A stretch of DNA of 59,468 nucleotides from NCBI GenBank assembly GCA_009786025.1, contig WQUA01000009.1, forward strand, positions 1 through 59,468. Direction: 5' to 3'. Positions 38,669-47,778 of this stretch are shown piece after piece (positions within the stretch are counted from its first letter, which is position 1; the number at the start of each line of letters is the position of its first letter). The position numbers and the translations under genes were made by a program. The notes under the pieces were generated by a model. The model did no database searches and was not told the origin of the DNA. It worked only from the letters and a program-made list of their open reading frames with translations. Origin of the DNA: Pseudomonadota bacterium. Its GTDB lineage: Bacteria > Pseudomonadota > Gammaproteobacteria > Burkholderiales > Casimicrobiaceae.

Positions 38669-39607
38669 TCAAAGCGATTCAATCAGCGCAGGAATGACTT
38701 CGCGCGCATCGCCGACGATTCCGTAATCAGCGATCTGGAAAATCGGCGCATCAGGGTCTTTATTCACCGCCACAATCACTTTGCTGTCCTTGATTCCGGC
38801 CAAGTGCTGAATAGCTCCGGAGATGCCGACAGCAATATAGAGTTCCGGCGCGATGATTTTCCCGGTTTGCCCGAGCAGGTATTCGCTCGACGCCATGCCC
38901 TCCTCGACAACAGCGCGCGTCACACCAATCGCTGCGTTGAGTTTGTCCGCCAGTTTTTCAATGTCAGGCATATCTTTTTTTCCGACGCCGAGACCGCAAC
39001 CAACCACAATCCGCGCCTCCGATAACTCCGGACGCGATGAATTTTTGCGGCTGTGTTCTACACGACGGACAGCGGGCGTCGGCGGCAATGGCGCCAGTGT
39101 TTCAATCGGCGCCGCCTGCTTCTGTAGGCCAACCGGAGGAAAAGCGCTGGCGCGGATGCTTAACAACTTGATGGGGCTCTTCAACCGCTCCGCAACCAGC
39201 AGGCTACCAGCGTACACCGGACGCACGAACGTATCGTCTTCTTCGATCTTCGTCACGTCGGCCACCAGATCGGTATTGCTTAATGCCGCCAGATACGGCA
39301 TCGTCCGCTTGCCTTTGTAGCTGCTCGACATCAACACATAACGGTAACAGCCGCGCTCCAGCGCAGCCCTCGCCTGCGCCGCCATGTCTTCAGTCAGTTG
39401 CGCTTCGAAATGAGGTGCTGCAACGCGCACGACAAGAGCAACACCTTCAATGGCCGCCGCCTGCTGCGCCAACGCTTTGCTGCAGGCTTCATCCGCCATC
39501 ACCAGAACATGAATGTCGTGATCGAGTTTGTGCGCCGCCGCCACCGCACTGTACGTAGCCTCGTCCAGTCGTCCATCCCTATGTTCAGCCAATACCAGAA
39601 TCGCCAT
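38669..39607 (-). CDS. etfA: Electron transfer flavoprotein alpha subunit
   Basis: 312 residues from ATG 39607, with AAAGGG upstream. The N-terminal half is the ETF alpha/beta domain. The C-terminal half carries the FAD-binding signature LGQTGKIIAPELYIAVGISGAIQHLAGIKDSKVIVAVNKDPDAPIFQIADYGIVGD. EtfAB accepts electrons from acyl-CoA and other dehydrogenases and passes them to the quinone pool. It lies 38 bases after etfB. Confidence 0.96.
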   Translation of the reverse strand: MAILVLAEHRDGRLDEATYSAVAAAHKLDHDIHVLVMADEACSKALAQQAAAIEGVALVVRVAAPHFEAQLTEDMAAQARAALERGCYRYVLMSSSYKGKRTMPYLAALSNTDLVADVTKIEEDDTFVRPVYAGSLLVAERLKSPIKLLSIRASAFPPVGLQKQAAPIETLAPLPPTPAVRRVEHSRKNSSRPELSEARIVVGCGLGVGKKDMPDIEKLADKLNAAIGVTRAVVEEGMASSEYLLGQTGKIIAPELYIAVGISGAIQHLAGIKDSKVIVAVNKDPDAPIFQIADYGIVGDAREVIPALIESL

Positions 39608-39645
39608 CGCTTTTCCCTTTTTTATATTTATAGGCTCGCACGTCT

Positions 39646-40395
39646 TCAAAGAATACCCGTATCGGCGCGCAACCGTTCGACGAGCGTTACCGCATCGGGC
39701 AACACGATGCCACGACTGCGTTCCGGTGGGCTGCGCAACTGGACGACAGCCACGTTCATATCCATATCGGTGCCTAGCGCCTCCGCCGCAACAGCGCGGA
39801 TATTCTTTTTTTTAGCTTTCATCAGATTGGGCATTGAAACATAGCGCGGCACAGCAAGTCCGATTTCGACGCTGACCAGCGCCGGCAAAGCCGCTTCCAG
39901 CACTTCAAAACCGTGATCGGTCTTGCTGCGGGTGCGCACTCTTGCCTCTTCGATGGTCAGGGTTTCGGCGAATGGCAGACAAGGCCAGCCAAGCAGCGCC
40001 GCCAGCATCGGCCCCACCTGATTACCATCGCTGCCCATCCCCTGGCGGCCGATCAATACCAGCCCGCATCCCTCGCGCACAGCCACCGTTTTCAACAAAC
40101 GCGCGATCACCAGTGGCGACATCGCATAACGCGCCTCGATAAGCAACGCCTCATCCGCTCCCATCGCCAGCGCCGTGCGCAGCGTTTCCACGCAATCGTC
40201 AGCGCCGCACGATACCGCCAGCACCTGCGTCGCCGTACCCCCTTCTTTGATCTGCAACGCCGCTTCTAACGCTGCCTCGTCGTAGGGGTTCATCACCATT
40301 TTCATGTACGCCATGTCAAGCCCGGAATGGTCGGGCTTCAAGCGCACTTTGAACGAAGGGTCGATCACCCTTTTTACCGGCACCAGAATTTTCAT
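39646..40395 (-). CDS. etfB: Electron transfer flavoprotein beta subunit
   Basis: 249 residues from ATG 40395 (MKILVPVKRVIDPSFKVRLKPD), exactly the usual length; the open frame upstream overlaps smpB and is not used. VMNPYDEAALEAALQIKEGG and the ETF beta signature VSVEIGLAVPRYVSMPNLMKAKKK are present. It binds AMP and forms the heterodimer with EtfA. It is placed 22 bases after smpB on the same strand, so smpB-etfB-etfA could be one transcript. Confidence 0.96.
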   Translation of the reverse strand: MKILVPVKRVIDPSFKVRLKPDHSGLDMAYMKMVMNPYDEAALEAALQIKEGGTATQVLAVSCGADDCVETLRTALAMGADEALLIEARYAMSPLVIARLLKTVAVREGCGLVLIGRQGMGSDGNQVGPMLAALLGWPCLPFAETLTIEEARVRTRSKTDHGFEVLEAALPALVSVEIGLAVPRYVSMPNLMKAKKKNIRAVAAEALGTDMDMNVAVVQLRSPPERSRGIVLPDAVTLVERLRADTGIL

Positions 40396-40417
40396 GATGT
40401 TTTTCGTCCTCCCGGCC

Positions 40418-40876
40418 CTAACGCGCCTTTCCCGGGCGGTCACGCAACAGCCGTTGTTTCTCGCGGTTCCATTCGCGCTCTTTCTCCGTCTGCCGCTTGT
40501 CGTGTTGCTTTTTCCCTTTGGCCAAACCGACTTCCAGCTTGATCCGGCCATTTTTGAAATGCAAATTGATCGGGATCAACGTGTATCCGGCGCGCTCCAC
40601 TTGCCCGATCAAACGTTGTATCTCTTTTGCGTGCATCAGCAATTTTCGAGTGCGTGTCGGGTCCGCGCGAACATGTGTTGAAGCTGATGTCAGCGGTGTA
40701 ATATGTGCGCCCAGCAACCACAATTCGCCGTTACGGATGACGACATAGGCTTCCTTGAGTTGTGCCCTGCCATCACGCGCCGCCTTCACTTCCCAACCGT
40801 CAAGCACCAAGCCCGCCTCGAAGCGTTCTTCGATAAAATAGTCGTGAAAAGCCTTACGGTTATCGACAATGGACAT
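40418..40876 (-). CDS. smpB: SsrA-binding protein SmpB
   Basis: 152 residues from ATG 40876 ([31 protein letters not shown]); longer starts add an unrelated tail. [33 protein letters not shown] and [16 protein letters not shown] are SmpB hallmarks, and the C-terminal tail is basic ([22 protein letters not shown]). SmpB binds tmRNA and rescues stalled ribosomes. The tmRNA gene itself is not seen in the window. Confidence 0.96.
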   Translation of the reverse strand: MSIVDNRKAFHDYFIEERFEAGLVLDGWEVKAARDGRAQLKEAYVVIRNGELWLLGAHITPLTSASTHVRADPTRTRKLLMHAKEIQRLIGQVERAGYTLIPINLHFKNGRIKLEVGLAKGKKQHDKRQTEKEREWNREKQRLLRDRPGKAR

Positions 40877-40999
40877 GACGGCATAAACACCTAAAAACTT
40901 TTTTATTGTAACCTGTAACCTCAACTTCTCGCCATTGTGATATTTCTTCTGCCAACGGCAAATCGCATTTCGATTGTTTCCTGGGAAAAAGGTTCCCGC

Positions 41000-41299
41000 A
41001 TGACGCAAAACACACGTGAATGGATCAACATCTCTGTCGTTTACGCCGCTCAGGGCCAGTTCACCATGCGCGATTTTCGGCTACCGGCTCATAGCGCCGT
41101 TGCCGACGCCCTTATTATGGCGCGCGCTTCGGGCGCTTTCCCGCTGGACGAAGAAGCCTTCCGCGGCTACGCTATTTTCGGGCAACGCGCCGACCCTGCA
41201 ACCATGCTCCATGACGGCGACCGCATTGAACTGCTGCGGCCTTTGCGTTGCGACCCCAAAGAAAGCCGCCGTCGCCGCGCCGGATCAAAATCAGCCTGA
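41000..41299 (+). CDS. rnfH: RnfH family protein
   Basis: 99 residues from ATG 41000, with AAAAAGG eight bases upstream; a longer frame overlapping the smpB leader is less likely. [30 protein letters not shown] and [35 protein letters not shown] match the ubiquitin-like RnfH (UPF0125) fold. The family often neighbours smpB; here it is divergent from smpB, while the usual ratA gene between them is missing. Cellular role is not well defined. Confidence 0.88.
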   Translation: MTQNTREWINISVVYAAQGQFTMRDFRLPAHSAVADALIMARASGAFPLDEEAFRGYAIFGQRADPATMLHDGDRIELLRPLRCDPKESRRRRAGSKSA

Positions 41300-41469
41300 T
41301 AGGTTTCGCGCGGAGAACGCGGAGGCAAAGCGCGGCTTCTCCTCTCCTCCCTCCTCTATCCCTCCCGAAAGCAAGCTGGAGAGAGGAAAAATGATTCCTG
41401 ATCCCTGACCGTCAAAACGCCGTGTTACCATTTGCGCCGGACCGAATCAATTCGCATCAACCCTGAACC
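41300..41469. other. Repeat-bearing spacer before phoH
   Basis: Contains a G/C-rich palindrome copy (CTCCTCTCC...GGAGAGAGG, about 41338-41390) and a TGATTCCTGATCCCTGACCG stretch (41391-41410) that resembles one at 43671-43690 in folB. No gene is seen. Confidence 0.55.
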
Positions 41470-42909
41470 ATGAACGCCAAAGTTGCTCGCCGCCGTTTAC
41501 ACGCTCCCAAAGCCTCCCGTCTTTTCGTCCTCGACACCAACGTGCTGCTGCACGACCCGACTTCGCTGTTCCGCTTTCAGGAGCACGATATTTATTTGCC
41601 GATTCTGGTGCTTGAAGAACTTGACGCCCACAAAAAGGGGAACTCGGAAACAGCCCGCAATGCCCGCCAAGCTTCCCGTTTTCTCGACGAACTGATCAAC
41701 CGGCACATCGCCCAGAAAAAAAACGGCATCGCCGCCGGCATTGCCCTCATGCAACCCAATGGCGCCTCCCAAGCGACCGGCTCGCTTTTTCTGCAAACCG
41801 ACGTCATCCCGCCATCGTCACTTCCCTTTCTTGCGGCGCGCCCCGACAACCAGATTCTCGCCATTGTCAAACACCTCAGTGTGCAATATCCCGAGCGCGA
41901 TGTTTTTCTGGTATCCAAAGATATCAACATGCGTATCAAGGCGCAAGCGCTGGGGCTTAACGCCGAAGATTACTTCAACGATAAAGTTCTCGAAGATTCC
42001 GATCTGCTCTATACCGGCGCCACTGAATTATCACAGAATTTCTGGGACACCCACGGGAAAGGCATGGAATCCTGGCAACTGGGTGGCCATACGTTGTACC
42101 GTGTTTCCGGCCCGCTGACGGCGGCGCTGCACCTCAACGAAATGGTTTATCTCGAACGCGCCGATGAAGCACCGTTCTACGCCACGGTCAAAGAAACGGG
42201 CGCAGAGAGCGTCGTTCTGCAAACCATCAAGGATTACACCCACGCAAAAAATGCCGTATGGGGCATCACCGCCCGCAATCGCGAGCAAAACTTCGCGCTG
42301 AACCTGTTGATGAATCCGGAAATCGACCTTGTTACGCTGGTCGGCCAGGCCGGAACCGGTAAAACCCTGCTGACACTGGCTGCCGGCCTGATGCTGGCGC
42401 TCGAATTCAAGAAGTACACTGAGATCATCATTACCCGCGTCACCATACCGGTCGGTGAAGACATCGGCTTTCTGCCCGGCACTGAAGAAGAAAAAATGAC
42501 GCCGTGGATGGGCGCGCTTGAAGACAACCTGGAAGTTCTGCATCAAACCGAAGAGGACACCGGCGCCTGGGAGCGCGCCGCCACCCGCGACTTGCTGCGC
42601 GCCCATATCAAGATCAAAAGCCTTAATTTCATGCGTGGTCGCACCTTCGTCAAAAAGTTCCTGATTATCGACGAAGCGCAAAACCTGACCTCCAAGCAAA
42701 TGAAAACCTTGATCACCCGCGCTGGCCCTGGCACCAAAGTCGTTTGCCTCGGCAACCTCGCCCAGATCGACACCCCCTACCTTACCGAAGGCAACTCAGG
42801 GCTGACCTATGTGGTTGACCGGATGAAAAACTGGAAGCACGCTGGTCACATCACGCTGGCGCGCGGCGAGCGTTCGCGGCTGGCCGACTATGCGTCAGAA
42901 GCGCTGTGA
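41470..42909 (+). CDS. PIN domain plus PhoH-type ATPase
   Basis: 479 residues. A PIN ribonuclease-like domain (about 15-150; FVLDTNVLLHDP with D22, ELDAHKKG, FLVSKDINMRIKAQALG) is followed by a PhoH P-loop ATPase domain (Walker A GQAGTGKT near 290, Walker B FLIIDEAQNLTSKQMKTLITRAGPGTKVVCLGN). This is the PhoH2/YlaK architecture, described as RNA helicase/ribonuclease. In other bacteria PhoH2 can be paired with an antitoxin; no such small gene is evident here. It follows rnfH. Confidence 0.92.
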   Translation: MNAKVARRRLHAPKASRLFVLDTNVLLHDPTSLFRFQEHDIYLPILVLEELDAHKKGNSETARNARQASRFLDELINRHIAQKKNGIAAGIALMQPNGASQATGSLFLQTDVIPPSSLPFLAARPDNQILAIVKHLSVQYPERDVFLVSKDINMRIKAQALGLNAEDYFNDKVLEDSDLLYTGATELSQNFWDTHGKGMESWQLGGHTLYRVSGPLTAALHLNEMVYLERADEAPFYATVKETGAESVVLQTIKDYTHAKNAVWGITARNREQNFALNLLMNPEIDLVTLVGQAGTGKTLLTLAAGLMLALEFKKYTEIIITRVTIPVGEDIGFLPGTEEEKMTPWMGALEDNLEVLHQTEEDTGAWERAATRDLLRAHIKIKSLNFMRGRTFVKKFLIIDEAQNLTSKQMKTLITRAGPGTKVVCLGNLAQIDTPYLTEGNSGLTYVVDRMKNWKHAGHITLARGERSRLADYASEAL

Positions 42910-42971
42910 CTCTCGCCTTGGCCCAGGGAGCAGATATCGAGCCAACACAACTTCTTTCCTTGATAAACAAA

Positions 42972-42985
42972 TTGATCTAAATCAA
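42972..42985 (+). promoter_or_regulatory. Perfect FNR-type box upstream of the ArsR gene
   Basis: TTGATCTAAATCAA matches the TTGAT-N4-ATCAA consensus at all ten positions. The centre lies 110 bases before the first possible ATG of the ArsR gene. Spacer AT content is high; the transcription start was not identified with confidence. Confidence 0.8.
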
Positions 42986-43087
42986 AGATGACTTGTTTAT
43001 ATACAAAAGTAACAATTATTTATCAGAAAAACATCAAAAGCCGCTCTTTAACTCCTGAAGTATAGTAATATATTCATAAACGCACAG

Positions 43088-43552
43088 ATGATTTTTATGG
43101 AAACTTTGGTTCGCTCTTTTTCGGAAACTGCATCAGACATGTCGGACATCCTGCTCGACAAATGTCCGGTGGCGTTTGATGAAAAAACCGGCCGTCCCGA
43201 TACGAATTCTCCTGAACTCGCCAAAGTTTTCAGCGCCGTTGCCCGCTATTTCTCTCTGCTGTCCGATCCGACACGGCTAAAAATTCTGCATTTTGCCTGC
43301 CGCGAACCGCGCTCGGTGTCCGAGATCGTCCAAGCGGTTCAGGCGACCCAGACAAACGTCTCGCGCCATCTGGCGCTGCTCCATCAGGCCGGGCTAATGT
43401 GCCGTCGTCGCGACGGCAAGCACGTCCTCTACTGGACGCGCGACCCCGATTTCATCAAGACCTGTTGTCACTCCTGCGCGCACATGGTGCATCGCATTGA
43501 AAGCGATGGCACCTTGCAGGAAAACTGGCTGGAGCGGCTCAACGTCGCCTGA
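43088..43552 (+). CDS. ArsR/SmtB family transcription regulator
   Basis: 154 residues from ATG 43088 (ATG 43097 is also possible). A winged helix: FSLLSDPTRLKILHFACREPRSVSEIVQAVQATQTNVSRHLALLHQAGLMCRRRDGKHVLYWTRD. Extra cysteines lie at the N-terminus (LLDKCPVAF) and in DFIKTCCHSCAHMVH at the C-terminus; they could serve thiol, metal or redox sensing. No ribosome site is obvious. The perfect FNR box upstream suggests anaerobic induction. No operon partner follows: a terminator lies 38 bases downstream. Targets unknown. Confidence 0.88.
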   Translation: MIFMETLVRSFSETASDMSDILLDKCPVAFDEKTGRPDTNSPELAKVFSAVARYFSLLSDPTRLKILHFACREPRSVSEIVQAVQATQTNVSRHLALLHQAGLMCRRRDGKHVLYWTRDPDFIKTCCHSCAHMVHRIESDGTLQENWLERLNVA

Positions 43553-43589
43553 TCGCCTCATTCAGGCATCAGAAATCGTATTTAGCAAG

Positions 43590-43614
43590 GGGCGGGTTTC
43601 AAACCCGCCCTTTT
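43590..43614 (+). terminator. Rho-independent terminator of the ArsR gene
   Basis: GGGCGGGTTT and AAACCCGCCC pair, followed by TTTT. It is nearly identical to the terminator at 38568-38595, pointing to a dispersed terminator-type repeat. Confidence 0.85.
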
Positions 43615-43617
43615 GTA

Positions 43618-43690
43618 TTCTCACGCAGAAGCGTAGAGAAAATCATTCTTTGCGCTCTTTGCGGTTAAATTTCTGATTCCTGACCTCTGA
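43618..43690 (-). repeat. Dispersed R1 repeat reaching into folB
   Basis: CTCACGCAGAAGCG...TTCTTTGCGCTCTTTGCGGT-TAAATTT, then TCTGATTCCTGACCTCTGAC. On the minus strand it supplies the last codons of folB. Confidence 0.75.
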
Positions 43691-44047
43691 CATCTGCCCC
43701 CGCACAATCTCAACCCCAATTTCCCTGACCCCTGGCAGCAACGCCAACTTGCGCGCCCGCACCCGCACCCAGGGCGCCTGAAATTCTTTCAGGACAATCT
43801 GCGCCACCGCCTCGGCAAAACGCTCCAGCAACGGATAGTCGTGTTTCTCCGCCAGCGTCTGTAAACGCTTCACCACCTGCGAATAATCGAGCGCGTCCTC
43901 CAGCAGGCCGCTTTCAAACACTTTCCCCGAAGCCATCCCGATGTCGAGATCGAGCAGCACCGTTTGCGGCAACTTCGTCTCCCAGGCATAGACGCCGATC
44001 AAGGTTTCGAGTTTGAGATCACGAATCAGTATATGGTCGCTTTCCAT
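43643..44047 (-). CDS. folB: Dihydroneopterin aldolase FolB
   Basis: 134 residues from ATG 44047 (MESDHILIRDLKLETLIGVYAWE); the longer frame includes the plsY promoter side and is rejected. DLKLETLIGVYAWETKLPQTVLLDLDIG, DYSQVVKRLQTLAEKHDYPLLERFAEAVAQIVL and ARKLALLPGVREIGVEIVRG are FolB blocks. The enzyme converts dihydroneopterin to hydroxymethyl-dihydropterin in folate synthesis. The last 18 residues or so (MSEVRNQKFNRKERKE) are encoded by a dispersed R1 repeat and are probably not part of the fold. Divergent from plsY. Confidence 0.93.
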   Translation of the reverse strand: MESDHILIRDLKLETLIGVYAWETKLPQTVLLDLDIGMASGKVFESGLLEDALDYSQVVKRLQTLAEKHDYPLLERFAEAVAQIVLKEFQAPWVRVRARKLALLPGVREIGVEIVRGQMSEVRNQKFNRKERKE

Positions 44048-44104
44048 GATAGATTCCAAATCGACTACAATTCTGAACATTCTAATAGAAAGATACCTAC
44101 TTCC

Positions 44105-44704
44105 GTGCTCATCGACATCGTCTTTATCGCTGCCGCTTATCTCCTCGGCTCCATCTCATTTGCCGTCGTCGTCAGCCACGCCATGGGCCTGCCCGACCCT
44201 CATTCCTACGGTTCCGGCAATCCCGGCTCCACCAACGTGCTGCGCACCGGCAACAAAACCGCCGCCGCCCTCACGCTGCTCGGTGACGGACTCAAAGGAT
44301 TCATCGCCGTCTGGGTTGCTCTGCATTTTCAGGCATCGCTGAATCTGGCCGCCTGGACGATCCCGGCAGTCGCCTTCGCCGTCTTCCTCGGCCACATCCT
44401 GCCGGTGTTTCACCGCTTCAAAGGCGGCAAGGGCGTCGCCACCGCCGCCGGCATCGTGTTCGCGCTGCACTGGCCGCTGGCGCTGGGATTGGTTGTCGTC
44501 TGGCTGATCCTCGCCATCGGCTTCAAAATCAGTTCGCTCGCCGCACTCGCTGCCGCGTTGTGCATGATCGTCGGCATGTTTTATTTCTTCGGGAGCTCGC
44601 TGATCAGTTGGACCATGGTCGCCATCACCTTGCTGCTGATCTGGCGACACAAAGACAACATCGAGCGACTGCTGAAAGGCAAAGAAAGCAAAATCCGTTC
44701 GTAA
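44105..44704 (+). CDS. plsY: Glycerol-3-phosphate acyltransferase PlsY
   Basis: 199 residues from GTG 44105 (MLIDIVFIAAAYLLGSISFAVVVS); the in-frame ATG upstream at 43964 would lie in folB. The PlsY motifs SYGSGNPGSTNVLRTGNK, FKGGKGVATAAG and GHILPVFHRFKGGKG are all present in a membrane protein with about five hydrophobic segments. It uses acyl-phosphate to make lysophosphatidic acid, the first step of phospholipid synthesis. folB-plsY divergent pairing is common in betaproteobacteria. Confidence 0.94.
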   Translation: MLIDIVFIAAAYLLGSISFAVVVSHAMGLPDPHSYGSGNPGSTNVLRTGNKTAAALTLLGDGLKGFIAVWVALHFQASLNLAAWTIPAVAFAVFLGHILPVFHRFKGGKGVATAAGIVFALHWPLALGLVVVWLILAIGFKISSLAALAAALCMIVGMFYFFGSSLISWTMVAITLLLIWRHKDNIERLLKGKESKIRS

Positions 44705-44777
44705 ACCGCCCCGCTAACGGGCCGTCCGGGGAAGCCTTGCAAGCTGCGCAGGCTTTCCCCGTACATCTTTTACGACG

Positions 44778-46070
44778 TTACGGCGTCGACGTTTTCAGTT
44801 TCGCCACTACCGCGTCAAAAAAGTCCATGTTGTTGATCACGGCGGCGCCGCTGGGCTTGGATTGCGCGCCCCACGTAACGATCACCACCTTTTCCTTGCG
44901 GTTGATGTAAATGTTCTGACCAAAAATACCCGTTGCGTAGAAAGCGCCATCGGTGTGCGACGGGGATGCGTTGCCGGGCGCCCACCACAAGTAGCCATAG
45001 TTCATTGTCTCGCCGGTAGTCAGCGTCTTGGGCGAGCCCGCTTCGTCCACCCAGCCCTCCGGCAAAATACGCTCATTGCCGATGGCCCCGTTATTCATGA
45101 TGAACATGCCGAACCGGCCATAATCGCGCAACGTCGCACTGAAGCCGCTGCCGCCGATCTCGACGCCGCCAGGCGAATCGAGCCACCAATTGGCTTCAGC
45201 CTCCATCGCAAAGCGCGACCATATCTTCTCGGACAAGTAAGCGGCCAGCGGCTTCTTCGTAGCGCCAAAAACGATTTCGCCAGCCACCTGTGTTTCGCCA
45301 GTGCTGTAGTTATTGACCGCCCCCCGCTCATGAGCGCGCGGCAGACTCGCCATCAGGTTCATAGCTGCCCCGGGCTTCTGACTGATCTGCGCCTCCAACA
45401 AAGCACGGCGATCAGACTTGGGATCGGTGTAGGTTTCGTCCCACTTCACGCCGGAGGCCATCATCATAATCTGCCGCACCGTCACGCCGTCGTATGCACT
45501 GCCGGCAAGGCGCGGCACATACTTGGTGACCGGGTCGTTGATACTGCCAATGTAGCCGTCCTTCACCGCCGCGCCGATCAAGGTAGAAGTGATTGATTTC
45601 GCGATCGACATGGACATCCAGTGGGTTCGCTCGGTGTTGCCTTCCTGATAAGTCTCGTTGACGATCTTGCCATCTTTGAGAATCAACAAGGCTGTCACAC
45701 GATTGAGAGCCAAGTAATCGAACAAGTCGTAGTTGCGGTTATTGGAAGTGAAGCGAATCTGATCCAGTTGAGTTGCGGCGCGCGGCAGAGGATAAGGCGT
45801 CCCGCCTGTCTTGACAGCGCGCGTCGGGAACAAGCGATCAATATTGCGGAAAGTGTTCACCGCCATGTCCGGCGTCAGCGCGCCGTCGTAAACCTGACGC
45901 ACCGTACCGATCGGCTCGTTGGCATGGGGATACGTCGATTCAATGCTGCTACTGTTGTTGCTGTTGCCACTTAGGCTACCACACGCACCGAGCGTAAAGG
46001 TGACAGCCAGAACCAGCGCCAAGGCGAACCAGCGCAGGGGAAAACGCACTACCGGGAAATACTTGTGCAT
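44778..46070 (-). CDS. Beta-lactamase-fold serine hydrolase, lipoprotein
   Basis: 430 residues from ATG 46070, with AAGGAG six bases upstream. The N-terminus is a lipoprotein signal with lipobox LGAC (C30). The catalytic S155-I-A-K158 (SxxK) lies in HWMSMSIAKSITS, and NNYSTGETQV supplies the YxN-like tyrosine. The order fits class C beta-lactamase/esterase or 6-aminohexanoate-dimer-hydrolase relatives (serine hydrolases). It is probably membrane-anchored in the periplasm. The substrate is unknown; resistance to beta-lactams should not be assumed. A serine/asparagine-rich linker follows the lipobox. Confidence 0.85.
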   Translation of the reverse strand: MHKYFPVVRFPLRWFALALVLAVTFTLGACGSLSGNSNNSSSIESTYPHANEPIGTVRQVYDGALTPDMAVNTFRNIDRLFPTRAVKTGGTPYPLPRAATQLDQIRFTSNNRNYDLFDYLALNRVTALLILKDGKIVNETYQEGNTERTHWMSMSIAKSITSTLIGAAVKDGYIGSINDPVTKYVPRLAGSAYDGVTVRQIMMMASGVKWDETYTDPKSDRRALLEAQISQKPGAAMNLMASLPRAHERGAVNNYSTGETQVAGEIVFGATKKPLAAYLSEKIWSRFAMEAEANWWLDSPGGVEIGGSGFSATLRDYGRFGMFIMNNGAIGNERILPEGWVDEAGSPKTLTTGETMNYGYLWWAPGNASPSHTDGAFYATGIFGQNIYINRKEKVVIVTWGAQSKPSGAAVINNMDFFDAVVAKLKTSTP

Positions 46071-46535
46071 GCTTGTCTCCTTAATGAACTCTCGTTGATG
46101 AATTTCGATGACGCCAATGGCGCTCACGAAGGTTCACGCTACCATATTTCGGCTGTGAAATACACGTTAACGAAATTAGGGGTATTTCGCCCAAAAGAAT
46201 TGTCGTGATGCAAGTCTCATGAAAAATTAAGCCGGTATAACCTGCGTGCGCGACTTGGACAAATCAAAAGTGCAGGAAACAACTCGACAAGCGTCACCTG
46301 AACAAGCAAAGCGCCGTCCAGAAGTATCTCTCCGACGCGAAGCGCTGTTTGTTTTACGTCTTTACGGCTTCGCGCAGAATGACGATTATTTTTATCCACG
46401 TCCTCCGCGCTTCCGCACGAAATACTTTTTGCGCTCTTTGTGATTAAATTGTTTTCGCCGGGATTCGCTTCGCGCATCGCCAGCCTGCGCGCCGCCCCAT
46501 CCCATCCCCCGCAGGCAAGGAAAGGGGTGAAAAAA
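46071..46535. other. Spacer with dispersed repeats between the hydrolase gene and dnaJ
   Basis: About 465 bases without a supported gene. Left half holds the hydrolase leader. The right half is a mosaic of an R1 copy in reverse (46409-46451), a CTTCGCGCAGAATGACG piece (46369-46385) also seen near 17935 and 50935 in variant form, and a G/C-rich palindrome copy (46490-46530). No dnaJ terminator is obvious. Confidence 0.6.
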
Positions 46536-47675
46536 CTACGCCGAAAAAAACGCTTTCATTTTTTCCATCCAGCTTTTAGCGCGTGGGCTGTGTCTGCCGG
46601 GGTCTTCCTGAGAAATGGTTTCAAATTCGCGCAGCAATTCCTTTTGTCGCGCCGTCAATTTTTGCGGCGTTTCGACGATCACATGGCAAAAAAGATCGCC
46701 CGTGCGTTGTCCGCGCACCGGCTTGATTCCCTTTTCTTTCAAACGGAAAACCTGCCCTGTCTGTGTTTCGGTCGGAATCTTGATCTTGGCGTGACCGTCA
46801 AGCGTCGGGATTTCGATTTCGCCGCCGAGCGCCGCCGTTGCGAAACTGATCGGCATCTCGCAATGCAGGTCAGCGCCTTCGCGCTGGAACACCGGATGCG
46901 GTTTCAGATGAACGACCACATACAGATCGCCCGGCGGACCGCCGTTGATTCCCGCTTCGCCTTCACCGGACAAACGAATCCGATCATCCTGATCGACCCC
47001 CCCCGGAACTTTGACCGACAGCGTTTTCTGTTTCTTGATGCGCCCTGCTCCACGGCATTCGGTACACGGCGCCGTCACGATTTTGCCGCGACCGTGACAC
47101 TGCGGACAAGTCTGCTGTACCGAAAAGAACCCTTGCGAAATACGAACTTCGCCACGCCCGTGACAGGAGGGGCATGTCTGCGGCTCGGTTCCCGGTTTGG
47201 CGCCACTGCCGTGACAGGTTTCGCAGGTCTCCTGCGTTGGCACCCGAATCTTCAATTCGGCGCCGCGCGCCGCGTCTTCGAGCGACAGCTCCAGGTTGTA
47301 GCGCAAATCGGCGCCGCGATACACGGCGTTCGCTCGGTTGCCGCGTCCTTGCCCGAAAACTTCGCCGAAGATATCGCCGAAAGCATCGGCAAAACCGCCG
47401 AAGCCTGCCGCGCCCGCACCGCCAAAGCCCCCCATGTTGGGATCGACGCCAGCATGACCGAACTGATCGTAAGCCGTGCGCTTACTGGCGTCGCTCAATA
47501 CCTCATACGCTTCTTTCGCTTCTTTGAACTTTTCTTCCGCGTCTTTATCGCCGGGATTCCGGTCGGGGTGGAACTTCATCGCCAGCTTGCGGTACGCTTT
47601 TTTAATATCGTCCTCGGAGGCGTCGCGGCCTAATCCCAATACTGTGTAGTAATCGCGTTTGTTCGATGTGGCCAT
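46536..47675 (-). CDS. dnaJ: Chaperone protein DnaJ
   Basis: 379 residues. J domain with HPD ([18 protein letters not shown]), Gly/Phe-rich linker ([30 protein letters not shown]), four CxxCxGxG zinc repeats ([32 protein letters not shown]) and two beta-sandwich substrate domains. DnaJ delivers unfolded clients to DnaK and stimulates its ATPase. It is downstream of dnaK, with a hairpin between. Confidence 0.98.
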   Translation of the reverse strand: MATSNKRDYYTVLGLGRDASEDDIKKAYRKLAMKFHPDRNPGDKDAEEKFKEAKEAYEVLSDASKRTAYDQFGHAGVDPNMGGFGGAGAAGFGGFADAFGDIFGEVFGQGRGNRANAVYRGADLRYNLELSLEDAARGAELKIRVPTQETCETCHGSGAKPGTEPQTCPSCHGRGEVRISQGFFSVQQTCPQCHGRGKIVTAPCTECRGAGRIKKQKTLSVKVPGGVDQDDRIRLSGEGEAGINGGPPGDLYVVVHLKPHPVFQREGADLHCEMPISFATAALGGEIEIPTLDGHAKIKIPTETQTGQVFRLKEKGIKPVRGQRTGDLFCHVIVETPQKLTARQKELLREFETISQEDPGRHSPRAKSWMEKMKAFFSA

Positions 47676-47723
47676 TTTCTCTCTCGCTTCGTCTCCGCCG
47701 CTTTCACTTTAGCTTCCAGAAAA

Positions 47724-47757
47724 CACACCGGACAAGGTGTATTTCCCTGTCCGGTGT
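47724..47757 (-). terminator. Terminator-like hairpin between dnaK and dnaJ
   Basis: ACACCGGACA and TGTCCGGTGT form a perfect ten-base stem, followed on the minus strand by GTTTTCTGG. It could reduce dnaJ expression relative to dnaK. Confidence 0.65.
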
Positions 47758-47778
47758 TGTTTCTGCCTTACCCAGAGC

